64,000 nucleotides of DNA from Pseudomonas alcaliphila JAB1 (lineage in GTDB: Bacteria; Pseudomonadota; Gammaproteobacteria; Pseudomonadales; Pseudomonadaceae), in NCBI RefSeq assembly GCF_001941865.1, contig NZ_CP016162.1, positions 1-64,000 of the forward strand. Direction: 5' to 3'. The notes under the pieces are model-generated. The model saw only the letters and a program-made list of their open reading frames with translations, made no database searches and was not told where the DNA came from. Shown here piece after piece: positions 12,495 through 21,553 of this stretch; position 1 is the stretch's first letter; each line of letters begins with the position of its first letter. The position numbers and the translations under genes were made by a program.

Positions 12495-13141
12495 GGATCG
12501 TTGGCCAGGCGTATCTGCTTCAGCGGCGTAGCGCCCTGTAGCGGTAGCAGCCACAGGCAGAGGAACCCGGCCAGCAGCCCGGTGGGCAGGTCGATGAAGT
12601 GGTGCTGCCAGGTGGTCAGCACGGAAATGCCGATCAACGCCATCCACCCGTGCAGCAGGCCACGCCAGAACGGGCCGCGGGTGTGATTGGCGAACATCGC
12701 CCAGATGATCACCAGCAGGGTGATATGCAGCGACGGCGCCTGGTTGAAGGGTTTGTCGAAGCCCATCAGTACGTCGAACATCAGACCGAAGGTACCATCC
12801 AGCGGCGGCCGCTCGAAGGTGAAGCGCAGCGGCCAGAGCAGAAAGCAGGCCACGCAGATCACCTGCGCGGCGAGCAGGCGCAGGGCATGGCGATCCATCT
12901 CGCGGCGGCAAGCGGGCAACAGGAAGGACAGGCCATAGAGCAGGTCGATCGACCAGTACGGCACGATGGTCCAGGGCCACAGCGGTATCTGCGGCTCCCA
13001 GGCGAAGACCAGGCTGCCGACATCCTCGCGCTGCCCGGTGAACCAGTTGGCGAAGCCGTAGCTGGCGAAGAACAGCGGGCCGAGCACCAGCAGCCAGAGT
13101 ACGCCGCGCTTCCACAATCCTTGTTCGCGGGCGTGCTCCAT
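12495..13141 (-). pseudogene. 5' part of PAP2/dual-specificity phosphatase (YnbD-like), truncated by IS66
   Basis: N-terminal half of the split gene. The ATG at 13141 shares a base with the TGA of the upstream hydrolase-methyltransferase gene. The fragment has several hydrophobic segments and PAP2 phosphatase motifs: KPFNQAPSLH (a PSGH-like motif with Leu for Gly) and WQHHFIDLPTG (the H-x3-D motif). Reading runs into the IS and stops there (TAA at 12493-12491), giving 216 aa without the C-terminal phosphatase. E. coli ynbD has the same PAP2 plus phosphatase layout. The likely ancestral role is dephosphorylation of a lipid phosphate made by the cluster. Confidence 0.88.
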
Positions 13142-14895
13142 CACTTCACCCGTTGTGCCAGGGACACGCTGAAGATGCCCCACTGGTCGATGCGTTGTGC
13201 CACCTTGCGGAAACCGGCTGCTTCCACCAACTGGTCCATTTCTGCCTGGCTGCGCCGGCGCATGACCCAGGCCTGGCCGTCGCGGTGGCTGGTCAGGGCG
13301 CGGGCGATCAGTTCCAGCTGCGGGTGCCAGGGCTGGCCGGTGTAGACCAGATAACCGCCCTCCTCGACCGCCGCTGCCAGGCCGGCCAGCGAGTCGCCGA
13401 CCATCTGGTTGCTGCCGAACAGCTCGTACAGGCCGGAGACCACCGCCAGGGTCGGTTTCGGCTCGAGCGCGGCGAGATCCTCACGGTCGAAGGCATCGCC
13501 TTTGACGAAGCGGGCGATGTCGCCCAGGCCCTTCTGTTCGATCAGCGCATTGCCGTCGCGCACGTTGATGTCGCTGTAGTCGCGCAGCAGGATCGAGTCG
13601 GGGCGCTGCTGCTGGCCTTCCAGCGATTCGAGGATGTAGCGGCCGTGGCCGGCGGCGATATCGACGATGCGCACTGCCCTGCCCGCCTCGCGCAACCTGG
13701 CCATGGCCAGGCGCAGCAGTTCCTCGGCGTGCAGCTTGCGCTGACGAATGCCGCGCCAGCCGATGGAATCCAGGTAGTTCTGGTCGATCAACCGGCCCAG
13801 CGCACCCTTGCCGGTGGGCTGGTTGCGGTAGACGTAATCGAGCGTGCTGCCGGAGTCGAAACCGGTGTCGAAGCCCAGCTTCACGCCGGCCGACAGGCTG
13901 CTGCCCAGGCGCATGCCGGCGCGGGTGGCGCGCCAGTAGAGGTCGCGCAACGAGCGTTTTGGCAGCGGTGCGGCCAGCTCTTCGGCTTCGGCGCAGGTGG
14001 CGCCCAGACGATCGGCATCGAGCAGCGAGGGGCGCGTTACCGGCTCCTCGAAGTTGCGCAGGATGAAGCGCCGCGCGCGGCTCAGGGCGTGGGCGCGGTC
14101 GCGTTCACCGAGGGTGTCGTGGAAGAAGCCCGGTAGCAGGTGCTTTTCCTTGCGCAGGCTGCCGAGGCGCTCGAAGAAGTCTTCCTGCGGCTTGCGGTGG
14201 ACGACGAAGTCGGCGCCGGAGATCAGCAGTTGGGTCGGCACCTGGATCGCCTGGGCGTCGGCGACGATGCGGTCGGCGGCCTCGTACAGGCCGAGCAGCA
14301 TGGTGACCGAGATGGGCCGGGCGATCAGCGAGTCATTCTCGAAGGAGGCGATGCGCTCGGGATCATGGCTGAGATAGCGCGCCTTCACGTAGCTGTTGAC
14401 GAAGAAGTTGCCGCGCCAGGCGTGCAGCAGCTTCAGACCGGGGCGGGCGAAGGGCACGTAGAGCTTGACCTTGAAGGCCGGCGAGGCGAGCACCAGGCAA
14501 CGCACCTTGGGCGCGTAGTCGTGGGCCCAGGTGGAGATGATCACCGCGCCGACACTCTGCGCCACCACCGCCAGGTCCTGTTCGGCGATGCCGTGTTGTG
14601 CGCCGATATGCTCGACGAAGGTCTGCACGTCACGCACGTTGGTGGCGAAGCTCGGACTGTCGCCGCGTGCGCCGGGCGAAAGCCCATGGCCACGGGCATC
14701 CCAGGCGAAAAAGTCGCAGTGCGGCAGCTCCAGCTCGTCCACCAGGTGGGCCATGCGCCCGCCATGTTCGTGGCCACGGTGAAACAGCACCACGGCCTGG
14801 CGTGGGCCATCGGCAGGCGTCGTCTCCGGCCAGTGGCGATAGCTCAGCTCGACGCCGTCATGCGTGGTGAAGGTGTGAAGCTGTACAGGGCGCAT
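13141..14895 (-). CDS. Alpha/beta hydrolase - SAM methyltransferase fusion (YnbC-like)
   Basis: 584-aa two-domain protein. Residues 1 to about 300 form an alpha/beta hydrolase (monoacylglycerol-lipase type): HRGHEHGGR oxyanion region (39-47), AWDARGHGLSPG, and a nucleophile elbow AQSVG with Ser114, where the usual first Gly is Ala. Residues from about 380 form a class I methyltransferase with motif I VDIAAGHGRY near 410. No signal peptide, so probably cytoplasmic. The start is 26 bp after the phosphatidyltransferase gene and the stop overlaps the phosphatase ATG. The substrate is unknown; it may remodel and methylate a lipid head group or acyl ester made by the operon (inference). Confidence 0.85.
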   Translation of the reverse strand: MRPVQLHTFTTHDGVELSYRHWPETTPADGPRQAVVLFHRGHEHGGRMAHLVDELELPHCDFFAWDARGHGLSPGARGDSPSFATNVRDVQTFVEHIGAQHGIAEQDLAVVAQSVGAVIISTWAHDYAPKVRCLVLASPAFKVKLYVPFARPGLKLLHAWRGNFFVNSYVKARYLSHDPERIASFENDSLIARPISVTMLLGLYEAADRIVADAQAIQVPTQLLISGADFVVHRKPQEDFFERLGSLRKEKHLLPGFFHDTLGERDRAHALSRARRFILRNFEEPVTRPSLLDADRLGATCAEAEELAAPLPKRSLRDLYWRATRAGMRLGSSLSAGVKLGFDTGFDSGSTLDYVYRNQPTGKGALGRLIDQNYLDSIGWRGIRQRKLHAEELLRLAMARLREAGRAVRIVDIAAGHGRYILESLEGQQQRPDSILLRDYSDINVRDGNALIEQKGLGDIARFVKGDAFDREDLAALEPKPTLAVVSGLYELFGSNQMVGDSLAGLAAAVEEGGYLVYTGQPWHPQLELIARALTSHRDGQAWVMRRRSQAEMDQLVEAAGFRKVAQRIDQWGIFSVSLAQRVK

Positions 14896-14921
14896 GGAAT
14901 CTCCTTATTCCGTAGGACGGG

Positions 14922-15527
14922 TCAGACCGCTTCGGCCAAACCCCGGCGAACGCGGTTGTAGAGGGTATAGAGCAGCAGGGCGAGGATCAGACCTAGCAGC
15001 AGATTGATCCACAGGGCAGGCAGCAGGCCCGTGGCGACACCAGCGCCGATCACGCCGAAGCAGAAGGCTCGGTCGCTCTTGCCCATCGGTCCGTCATAGC
15101 GCCTTGAGGCGCCGACCATGGGCCCGAGTACGCCGGCGTACTCGCTGATCACCGCCAGCAGCACCACGAGGATCACCAGCAGCGGCGAGACGCCTGCCAG
15201 CAAGGCGAAGGGCAGATACAGGGCGCTGTCGGCGATCACGTCGCAGAGTTCGTTGAGGTAGGCGCCGAGTTTCGATTGCTGGCCGAACTCACGCGCGAGC
15301 ATGCCGTCGATGGCATTGAGCGCCATGCGTAGCAGCATCCACAGGGGAATCAGGGCGAATAGCCAGGTGATATGACTGCAGGCTGCGAGCAGGGCGCCCA
15401 GCAGCACGGAGACCAGGGCTGCAGCCAGAGTGACCTGGTTGGCGGTGACGCCGCGTGCGTAAAGGCGTTCGACGCCGGGGCGCAGCAGGTTCTGGAAAGC
15501 CGGTTTGAATTGGTAGATCGACGGCAT
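14922..15527 (-). CDS. CDP-alcohol phosphatidyltransferase (YnbA-like)
   Basis: 201-aa membrane enzyme of the family that transfers a phosphatidyl group from CDP-lipid to an alcohol. The family motif is N-x2-DG-x2-AR-x8-G-x3-N-x3-D at 71-96; the first and third Asp of the canonical motif are Asn (71 and 92). The start at ATG 15527 (MPSIYQFKP) has AAGGA 10 nt upstream; two earlier in-frame ATGs lack this. It is first in the minus-strand lipid operon and, with the CdsA-like and PlsC-like genes, suggests a dedicated phospholipid pathway. The acceptor alcohol cannot be told from sequence. Confidence 0.86.
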   Translation of the reverse strand: MPSIYQFKPAFQNLLRPGVERLYARGVTANQVTLAAALVSVLLGALLAACSHITWLFALIPLWMLLRMALNAIDGMLAREFGQQSKLGAYLNELCDVIADSALYLPFALLAGVSPLLVILVVLLAVISEYAGVLGPMVGASRRYDGPMGKSDRAFCFGVIGAGVATGLLPALWINLLLGLILALLLYTLYNRVRRGLAEAV

Positions 15528-15622
15528 GGCAGCGAATTCCTTTTCGTGTCCCATCTTCGGCCATTGCCGCGGGCGAGACTGTGAACCCATCGAGGTAGAA
15601 GCGGCTTTATCGACGGTCATGC

Positions 15623-15675
15623 GTAGGGCGGGTGCAACCCGCCAGAGCGCTGATGGCGGGTTGCACCCGCCCTAC
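15623..15675. repeat. REP-like inverted repeat
   Basis: Perfect 22-bp inverted repeat (left arm 15623-15644 beginning GTAGGGCGGGTGCAACCC, right arm 15654-15675) with a 9-base spacer, between two minus-strand lipid genes. It resembles repetitive extragenic palindromes; this family occurs only once in the window. Confidence 0.75.
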
Positions 15676-15786
15676 TGAGGCGACAACTTATACCCTGTTA
15701 GGCGATTTTCCTAGCGCTGGTGATTCGCCAGGAAAATCAGTTCGATGCAGGCAATGATGGCGCTCTGATTGCATTTTCTGCACAGC

Positions 15787-15795
15787 TTATCCACA
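15787..15795 (+). other. Isolated perfect DnaA box
   Basis: TTATCCACA, an exact DnaA consensus box, lies just downstream of the acyltransferase gene and about 15.8 kb from the origin edge. A single 9-mer may be chance; it is recorded because it is perfect and intergenic. Confidence 0.4.
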
Positions 15796-15797
15796 GA

Positions 15798-16565
15798 TCA
15801 GGCGGTTTCGCCCAGACGGCTCAGCTGCGGCTCTTCGCCACGCAGTTTGGTCTGTTGCTGGCGTACCCACTGAAAAGCACGTTCGTTGAGCTCGGCGATG
15901 GCACGTGGGCCTTCGCCCTCGGCATACATCGGCTGGCCGATGATCACCTGGATAGTGCCCGGGCGCTTGCCCCAGCCAGCCTTGGGCCAGAACTCACCGG
16001 CGTTGTGTGCGATGGGCAGCACCGGCAGGCCGGCATTCACCGCCAGTGCGGTGCCGCCGCGGGAGAACTTGCCGATCTGACCTGGCGGAATCCGCGTGCC
16101 TTCGGGGAACACCAGCACCCAGGCGCCCTGCTTGAGGCGTTCGTCGCCCTGCTTGGCCAGTTGCTTGAGCGCCGCCTTGGGGTTGCTGCGGTCGATGGCG
16201 ATGGGCTTGAGCAGCGCCATGCCCCAGCCGAAGAACGGCACGCGCAGCAATTCACGCTTGACCACCTGCGACAGTGGCTCGAAGAAGCCGGAGAGGAAGA
16301 AGGTCTCCCAGGTGCTCTGGTGGTTGGCGAGGATCACGCAGGGACGCTCGGGGATGTTCTCCAGGCCGCGCACTTCATAGCGAATTCCGACGATCACCTT
16401 GGCCAGCCACACGGCGCAGTTGCACCAGGCCTGAACGACGAAGCGGTAGCGTTGGCGGAACGGCAGCAGCGGTGCGACCACCAGGCTGATCAGGCACCAG
16501 AAGAACGAGCTGGACGACAGCAGCAGGTAGAAAAGCGTGACTCTGAATGCCTGCACTAGCGCCAT
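15798..16565 (-). CDS. 1-acyl-sn-glycerol-3-phosphate acyltransferase (PlsC family)
   Basis: 255-aa inner-membrane acyltransferase. Hydrophobic N-terminus (about 8-35); motif NHQSTWE (H82, E87), a variant of HX4D with Glu; and FPEGTR near 153-158. It matches the lysophosphatidate acyltransferase found next to gmhB and glyS in the origin region of Pseudomonas (PA0005 position in P. aeruginosa). It acylates lysophosphatidate to phosphatidate. It is probably co-transcribed with gmhB, 13 bp upstream. Confidence 0.92.
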   Translation of the reverse strand: MALVQAFRVTLFYLLLSSSSFFWCLISLVVAPLLPFRQRYRFVVQAWCNCAVWLAKVIVGIRYEVRGLENIPERPCVILANHQSTWETFFLSGFFEPLSQVVKRELLRVPFFGWGMALLKPIAIDRSNPKAALKQLAKQGDERLKQGAWVLVFPEGTRIPPGQIGKFSRGGTALAVNAGLPVLPIAHNAGEFWPKAGWGKRPGTIQVIIGQPMYAEGEGPRAIAELNERAFQWVRQQQTKLRGEEPQLSRLGETA

Positions 16566-16578
16566 GGACCTTCACACC

Positions 16579-17109
16579 TTATGAGAGCAATTGATCGGCG
16601 ACAGCCGCCAGATCATCGAATACCAGGGTTCCTGGCGGCAGTGGCTTGGCCAGGGTGCGTTCGCCCTTGCCGGTTTTCACCAGCACAGGCTGACAATCGA
16701 CGGCCAGCGCGGCTTGCAGGTCACCGCTGGTATCGCCGACGAACCAGATTCCTGCCAGATCCGTGGCGTAGTGCGTGGCGATCTGCCGGAGCATGCCCGG
16801 TTTCGGTTTGCGGCAGTCGCAGCCATCGTCCGGCCCGTGCGGGCAATGGACGATCAGGCCGACTTCGCCACCCTGCTCCGCCACCAGCTGGCGCAGGCGC
16901 GCGTGCATCGACTCCAGGGTCGCCAGATCGTAATAGCCACGGGCAATGCCGGACTGGTTGGTAGCCACGGCCACCGTCCAACCCGCTTGCGACAGGCGCG
17001 CGATGGCAGTGATCGACGAAGGGATCGGTATCCACTCGTCGAGCGTCTTGATATAGGCGTCGGAGTCTTGGTTGATGACACCGTCGCGGTCGAGGATCAG
17101 CAGTTTCAT
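16579..17109 (-). CDS. gmhB: D-glycero-beta-D-manno-heptose-1,7-bisphosphate 7-phosphatase
   Basis: HAD-superfamily phosphatase of the ADP-heptose pathway for the lipopolysaccharide inner core; cytoplasmic. 176 aa. Catalytic motif DRDGVIN (Asp7 and Asp9) opens the protein, TNQSGIARG is motif II, and the Cys/His cluster HCPHGPDDGCDC is the zinc-binding loop of GmhB. Lys in KPKPGM and GDTSGD complete the HAD motifs. It lies between glyS and a plsC paralogue, as in other Pseudomonas. Confidence 0.95.
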   Translation of the reverse strand: MKLLILDRDGVINQDSDAYIKTLDEWIPIPSSITAIARLSQAGWTVAVATNQSGIARGYYDLATLESMHARLRQLVAEQGGEVGLIVHCPHGPDDGCDCRKPKPGMLRQIATHYATDLAGIWFVGDTSGDLQAALAVDCQPVLVKTGKGERTLAKPLPPGTLVFDDLAAVADQLLS

Positions 17110-17141
17110 GCAGCCACGCCAGAAGCAGAAATGGAAACCGA

Positions 17142-17171
17142 CGCTGGCCGCGACAACTGCCGCGGCCAGCG
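17142..17171 (-). terminator. Hairpin between glyS and gmhB, possible weak terminator
   Basis: Perfect 11-bp stem (CGCTGGCCGCG / CGCGGCCAGCG) with an 8-base loop, 8 bp after the glyS stop on the minus strand. Only a short T-rich stretch follows, so termination may be partial and gmhB may receive read-through transcripts. Confidence 0.45.
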
Positions 17172-17178
17172 CCTGGCG

Positions 17179-19233
17179 TCAGCCCAGTACCGAGATGTCC
17201 GCCACGCCGAGGAACAGCCCGCGCAGGCGGGCCAGCAGGGCGTAACGGTTGGCGCGCACGCGGGCGTCTTCGGCGTTGACCAGCACCGCCTCGAAGAAGG
17301 CGTCCACCGGCTCGCGCAGACCAGCCAGCTTGGCCAGGGCCTCGTTGTACTGGCGGGCGGCGGCCAGGGGCTGTACGGCCTGATCGGCCTGCTGGATGGC
17401 GGCGTGCAGGGCGAACTCGCTGGGGTTGTCGAAGTAGTGCGCTTCGACCTGGGCGGCGACGCCACCTTCGGCCTTGCTCAGCAGGTTCGACACACGCTTG
17501 TTGGCAGCGGCCAGGGCAGCGGCCTGCGGCAGCTTGCGGAAGGCCTGCACGGCCTGCACGCGCTGGTCGAAGTCCAGCGGCGAGGTTGGGCCCACCGCAC
17601 GCACCGCCTGGTACACGGCCACTTCGACGCCTTCGTCTTCGTAGCGCGCACGCAGGCGGTCGAAGATGAACTCCAGCACCTGGGCGGCCAGGCCTTCGGT
17701 CTTGATCTTGCCGGCGTATTGGGCGACGGCGAAGTCGACTGCAGCAGCGAGGTCCAGATCCAGGCTCTTCTCGATCAGGATGCGCAGCACGCCGAGGGCG
17801 GCGCGGCGCAGGGCGTAGGGGTCCTTCGAGCCGGTCGGCAGCATGCCGATGCCGAAGATGCCGACCAGGGTGTCGAGCTTGTCGGCCACCGCTACGGCAG
17901 CACCGGTCAGGGTGCTCGGCAGTTCGGCGCCGGCACCGCGCGGCATGTACTGCTCGTTCAGGGCCAGGGCGACGTCCTGCGGCTCACCGTCGTTGAGCGC
18001 GTAGTAGTAGCCGGCAATGCCCTGCATTTCGGGGAATTCGCCGACCATCTCGGTGGCCAGGTCGCACTTGCTCAGCAGGCCGGCACGGGCGGCGCGCTGG
18101 GCGTCGCCACCGACTTCGCGGGCGATAAAACCGGCGAGCGCCGATACCCGTTGGGCCTTTTCAAAAACCGAGCCGAGCTGGGCCTGGAACACCACGTTGG
18201 CCAGGCGCTGGTTGAAGCCTTCGAGCTTCTGCTTCTTGTCCTGCTTGAAGAAGAATTCGGCGTCGGTCAGGCGAGGACGCACGACTTTCTCGTTGCCCGA
18301 GACGATCTGCGCCGGGTCCTTGGACTCGACGTTGGCCACGGTGATGAAGCGCGGCAGCAGCTTGCCATTGGCATCGAGCAGGCAGAAGTACTTCTGGTTG
18401 TCCTGCATGGTGCTGATCAGCGCTTCCTGCGGCACCTCGAGGAAGCGTTCCTCGAAGGAGCAGACCAGCGGCACCGGCCATTCGACCAGGGCGGTGACTT
18501 CATCCAGCAGCGCTGGCGGCACGATGGCGCTGCCGTTCTCGGCGGCAGCCAGTTCGTCGACGCGGCGGCTGATGAGCTCGCGACGTTCGGCGAAGTCGGC
18601 CAGCACATAGGCGCTGCGCAGATCTTCGGCGTAGTTGGCCGGGCTGCTGATGCGCACGTCACGGTTGGCGTGGAAGCGGTGACCACGGGAGACGCGACCG
18701 GCCTTCTGCGCGAGGATCTCGCAGTCGACCACGGCGTCGCCGAACAGCATCACCAGCCACTGGGTCGGGCGCACGAATTCATCACGACGAGCGGCCCAGC
18801 GCATGCGCTTGGGAATCGGCAGGTCGTTCAGCGAGTCCTGCACGATGGTCGGCAGCTGGTTCAGCGCCGGCTGGCCGGGGATGTGCTGGGCGAAACGCAG
18901 TTTCGCACCGCTGCGGTCGATCTCGGCGATGTCCACGCCGCACTTGCGGGCGAAGCCCAGAGCGGCCTGGGTCGGGTTGCCGTCGGCATCGAAGGCGGCC
19001 TGGATGGGCGGGCCGTCGAGGTTCATGCTGCGGTCGGCCTGCTGTTCTTCGAGCTGCTCGATCAGCACTGCCAGGCGGCGCGGCGCGGCGTACACGCGGC
19101 TCGCTGCATAGCCCAGGCCGGCGGCCTTGAGGCCTTTCTCGATACCGGCGAGGAAGGCCTCACCGAGGCTTTTCAGGGCTTTCGGTGGCAGCTCTTCGGT
19201 GCCCAGTTCGACCAGGAAATCTTGTGCACTCAT
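17179..19233 (-). CDS. glyS: Glycyl-tRNA synthetase beta subunit
   Basis: 684-aa beta chain of the alpha2beta2 glycyl-tRNA synthetase. The N-terminus [20 protein letters not shown] and the C-terminal tRNA-binding region, including the anticodon-binding (DALR-like) part, fit the family and its length. Its ATG overlaps the glyQ stop by 4 bp (ATGA), indicating translational coupling with the alpha subunit. Confidence 0.97.
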   Translation of the reverse strand: MSAQDFLVELGTEELPPKALKSLGEAFLAGIEKGLKAAGLGYAASRVYAAPRRLAVLIEQLEEQQADRSMNLDGPPIQAAFDADGNPTQAALGFARKCGVDIAEIDRSGAKLRFAQHIPGQPALNQLPTIVQDSLNDLPIPKRMRWAARRDEFVRPTQWLVMLFGDAVVDCEILAQKAGRVSRGHRFHANRDVRISSPANYAEDLRSAYVLADFAERRELISRRVDELAAAENGSAIVPPALLDEVTALVEWPVPLVCSFEERFLEVPQEALISTMQDNQKYFCLLDANGKLLPRFITVANVESKDPAQIVSGNEKVVRPRLTDAEFFFKQDKKQKLEGFNQRLANVVFQAQLGSVFEKAQRVSALAGFIAREVGGDAQRAARAGLLSKCDLATEMVGEFPEMQGIAGYYYALNDGEPQDVALALNEQYMPRGAGAELPSTLTGAAVAVADKLDTLVGIFGIGMLPTGSKDPYALRRAALGVLRILIEKSLDLDLAAAVDFAVAQYAGKIKTEGLAAQVLEFIFDRLRARYEDEGVEVAVYQAVRAVGPTSPLDFDQRVQAVQAFRKLPQAAALAAANKRVSNLLSKAEGGVAAQVEAHYFDNPSEFALHAAIQQADQAVQPLAAARQYNEALAKLAGLREPVDAFFEAVLVNAEDARVRANRYALLARLRGLFLGVADISVLG

Positions 19234-20222
19234 GCTTGCGCCTCCAGGGTGTTGCCCAGTACTTCGTCTTGCAGGAGACCCGCATCCTTGAGCTTGGCCA
19301 GTACTTCGTCACGCAGTTCGGGGGTGGCCATGGGGAAGCCGAGCTTGGCGCGCGCCTGCAGGTAGCTCTGCGCCACGGCGCGGGCCAGGGTGCGCACGCG
19401 CAGGATGTACTGCTGGCGCGCGGTCACTGAAATAGCGCGGCGGGCGTCGAGCAGGTTGAAGGTGTGCGAGGCCTTGAGCACCATCTCGTAGGTCGGCAGC
19501 GGCAGCTCCAGCTCGATCAGGCGGTTAGCTTCGCTCTCGTAGAAGTCGAACAGCTCGAACAGCTTCTCGACGTTGGCGTGCTCGAAGTTGTAGGTGGACT
19601 GTTCCACTTCGTTCTGGTGGAACACGTCGCCATAGGTCACGGTGCCGAACGGGCCGTCGGTCCAGATCAGGTCGTAGACCGAGTCGACGCCCTGCAGGTA
19701 CATGGCCAGGCGCTCCAGGCCGTAGGTGATCTCGCCGGTCACCGGGTAGCACTCGATGCCACCGACCTGCTGGAAGTAGGTGAACTGGGTGACTTCCATG
19801 CCGTTGAGCCAGATTTCCCAGCCCAGGCCCCAGGCGCCGAGCGTCGGCGATTCCCAGTTGTCCTCGACGAAGCGGATGTCATGCACTTCCGGGTCGAGGC
19901 CGATGGCCTTGAGCGAACCCAGGTACAGCTCCTGGAAGTTCTCCGGGTTGGGCTTCAAGACCACCTGGAACTGGTAGTAGTGCTGCAGGCGGTTGGGGTT
20001 TTCGCCGTAGCGGCCGTCGGTCGGGCGACGCGAAGGCTGCACGTAGGCGGCGTTCCAGGTCTCCGGGCCGACGGCGCGCAGGAAGGTGGCGGTGTGGAAG
20101 GTGCCGGCGCCCACTTCCATGTCGTAGGGTTGCAGCACCACGCAGCCCTGCTCGGCCCAGTAGTTCTGCAGGGCCAGGATCAGGTCCTGGAAGGTGCGCA
20201 CGGCAGGCTTGGTCTGGCTCAC
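19230..20222 (-). CDS. glyQ: Glycyl-tRNA synthetase alpha subunit
   Basis: 330-aa catalytic alpha subunit (class II). Family landmarks are [38 protein letters not shown] and the WVQPSRRP-like [20 protein letters not shown]. The GTG at 20222 is chosen because the Pseudomonas protein starts (M)[12 protein letters not shown] and AGGTGA lies 7 nt upstream; the in-frame ATGs further upstream (20312) would give an unusual extension. It is divergent from tag. Confidence 0.95.
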   Translation of the reverse strand: MSQTKPAVRTFQDLILALQNYWAEQGCVVLQPYDMEVGAGTFHTATFLRAVGPETWNAAYVQPSRRPTDGRYGENPNRLQHYYQFQVVLKPNPENFQELYLGSLKAIGLDPEVHDIRFVEDNWESPTLGAWGLGWEIWLNGMEVTQFTYFQQVGGIECYPVTGEITYGLERLAMYLQGVDSVYDLIWTDGPFGTVTYGDVFHQNEVEQSTYNFEHANVEKLFELFDFYESEANRLIELELPLPTYEMVLKASHTFNLLDARRAISVTARQQYILRVRTLARAVAQSYLQARAKLGFPMATPELRDEVLAKLKDAGLLQDEVLGNTLEAQA

Positions 20223-20355
20223 GAAAAAATCACCTGTGGAGGCTTGCGAGGGAAAGCCGGGGAGTATATCGAAACTCGACGCAGGCCGCAGGGTACGGCA
20301 CATCGGCATCATCCGAGACGCATGAAGCTGTATTTATATCCAGTTATTTTGCCGC

Positions 20356-20361
20356 TATAGT
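20356..20361 (+). promoter_or_regulatory. Possible -10 element for tag
   Basis: TATAGT, 32 bp before the tag ATG in the glyQ-tag divergent gap; the -35 region is poor. It is the best sigma70-like match in this gap. Confidence 0.35.
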
Positions 20362-20393
20362 CGGCGCTTCGACCCTGACCGAGACCTACCGCC

Positions 20394-20948
20394 ATGCCCC
20401 GCTGCTTCTGGTGTACCGATGATCCGCTGTACCAGGCCTATCACGACGAGGAATGGGGCGTGCCGCAGCGCGATGCCGGTCATCTGTTCGAGATGCTGTT
20501 GCTCGAGGGCGCGCAGGCCGGCCTGTCGTGGATCACCGTGCTGAAGAAGCGCGAGCGTTATCGCCAGGTACTGCATGGGTTCGATCCCGAGCGTCTGGCC
20601 CGCCTCACTGACGAAGAGATCGAGGTGCTGATGCAGGATCCCGGGATCATCCGCAACCGCCTCAAGCTCAAGGCCGTGCGGCAGAACGCCCAGGCCTGGC
20701 TGCAGCTGGAGGATCCGGTGACCTGGCTCTGGTCGTTCGTCGGCGGCGCACCGAAGATCAACCACTTCAGCGACCGCAGCCAGATGCTGGCCGTGACGCC
20801 TGAAGCCGAGGCGATGAGCAAGGCGTTGCGCAAGGCGGGCTTCAACTTCGTCGGGCCGACCATCTGCTATGCCTTCATGCAGGCCACGGGTATGGTGATG
20901 GACCACACCACCGACTGCGACCGCTATGCGCAACTGAAGGGCTCATGA
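20394..20948 (+). CDS. tag: DNA-3-methyladenine glycosylase I
   Basis: 184-aa base-excision repair enzyme that removes 3-methyladenine from DNA. Zinc-ligand residues of Tag are present: Cys4 (MPRCFWC), His17 (AYHDEEWG) and the C-terminal HTTDC pair. The pocket segments EEWGVPQRD and FVGPTICYAFMQATG are typical. The stop overlaps the next ATG by 4 bp. It is divergent from glyQ, as in other Pseudomonas. Confidence 0.97.
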   Translation: MPRCFWCTDDPLYQAYHDEEWGVPQRDAGHLFEMLLLEGAQAGLSWITVLKKRERYRQVLHGFDPERLARLTDEEIEVLMQDPGIIRNRLKLKAVRQNAQAWLQLEDPVTWLWSFVGGAPKINHFSDRSQMLAVTPEAEAMSKALRKAGFNFVGPTICYAFMQATGMVMDHTTDCDRYAQLKGS

Positions 20949-21553
20949 CCACCATCACCACGCTGGATAAATTGCAGGCACTGTACGGCGAAAGCCACGA
21001 GCGCTCGCGGCGCAAGGAACTGCCGCGGCTGATCGAACCCTACCGCGCGCTGATCGAAGCCTCGCCCTTCGTGGTGTTGGCGAGCGTTGGCCCGGATGGC
21101 CTGGATTGCTCGCCGCGTGGTGATGCGCCGGGCTTCGTGCAGATTCTCGACGACCAGACCCTGCTGCTGCCGGATCGCCCCGGCAACAATCGCATCGACA
21201 GCCTGCGCAATATCGTGCTCAACCCGCAGGTGGCGCTGCTGTTCCTGATTCCCGGCGTCGGTGAGAGCCTGCGCATTAACGGCCGCGCCGAAATCTCCCT
21301 CGACCCCGAACTGCTCGAACTGGGCCGTGCCCAGGGCAAGCTGCCGCGCAGCGTGCTGCGCATCCATATCGATACCTGCTACTTCCAATGCTCCAAGGCG
21401 GCGGTGCGCTCGGGCCTGTGGGATGCCTCGCACCATGTCGAGCGCGCCAGCCTGCCGAGTGCGGGCGATATCTTCCGCTGCATCTATGAGGAATTCGATA
21501 TCGAGGCCTACGAACGCGATCTGCAGCAGCGGCTGCGGACGAGCCTTTACTGA
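20945..21553 (+). CDS. Pyridoxamine 5'-phosphate oxidase-family (FMN-binding split-barrel) protein
   Basis: 202-aa protein of the flavin split-barrel fold. SPFVVLASVGPDGLDCSPRGDAPGFV and LLLPDRPGNNRIDSLRNI match the subgroup of uncharacterised pyridoxamine-phosphate-oxidase-like proteins; the C-terminal part, with CYFQCSKAAVRSGLWD, is typical of this subgroup. It probably binds FMN or F420-like flavin; the substrate is unknown. It is translationally coupled to tag through an ATGA overlap. It is unlikely to be the vitamin B6 enzyme PdxH itself. Confidence 0.82.
   Translation: MTTITTLDKLQALYGESHERSRRKELPRLIEPYRALIEASPFVVLASVGPDGLDCSPRGDAPGFVQILDDQTLLLPDRPGNNRIDSLRNIVLNPQVALLFLIPGVGESLRINGRAEISLDPELLELGRAQGKLPRSVLRIHIDTCYFQCSKAAVRSGLWDASHHVERASLPSAGDIFRCIYEEFDIEAYERDLQQRLRTSLY

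Larger units (their letters stand above)
10431..12502. repeat. 8-bp target site duplication flanking the IS66 element
   Basis: GGATCGTT occurs at 10431-10438 directly before the left end of the element and again at 12495-12502 directly after the right end. Eight bp is the duplication size known for the IS66 family. A perfect duplication means the element arrived by transposition at this spot and has not rearranged since. Confidence 0.93.

Noticed and set aside
16591..19365. 924-codon open frame on the plus strand across gmhB and glyS
   Set aside because: Antisense to two secure genes, low-complexity Gly/Gln/Val-rich translation typical of a reversed frame, no family features.
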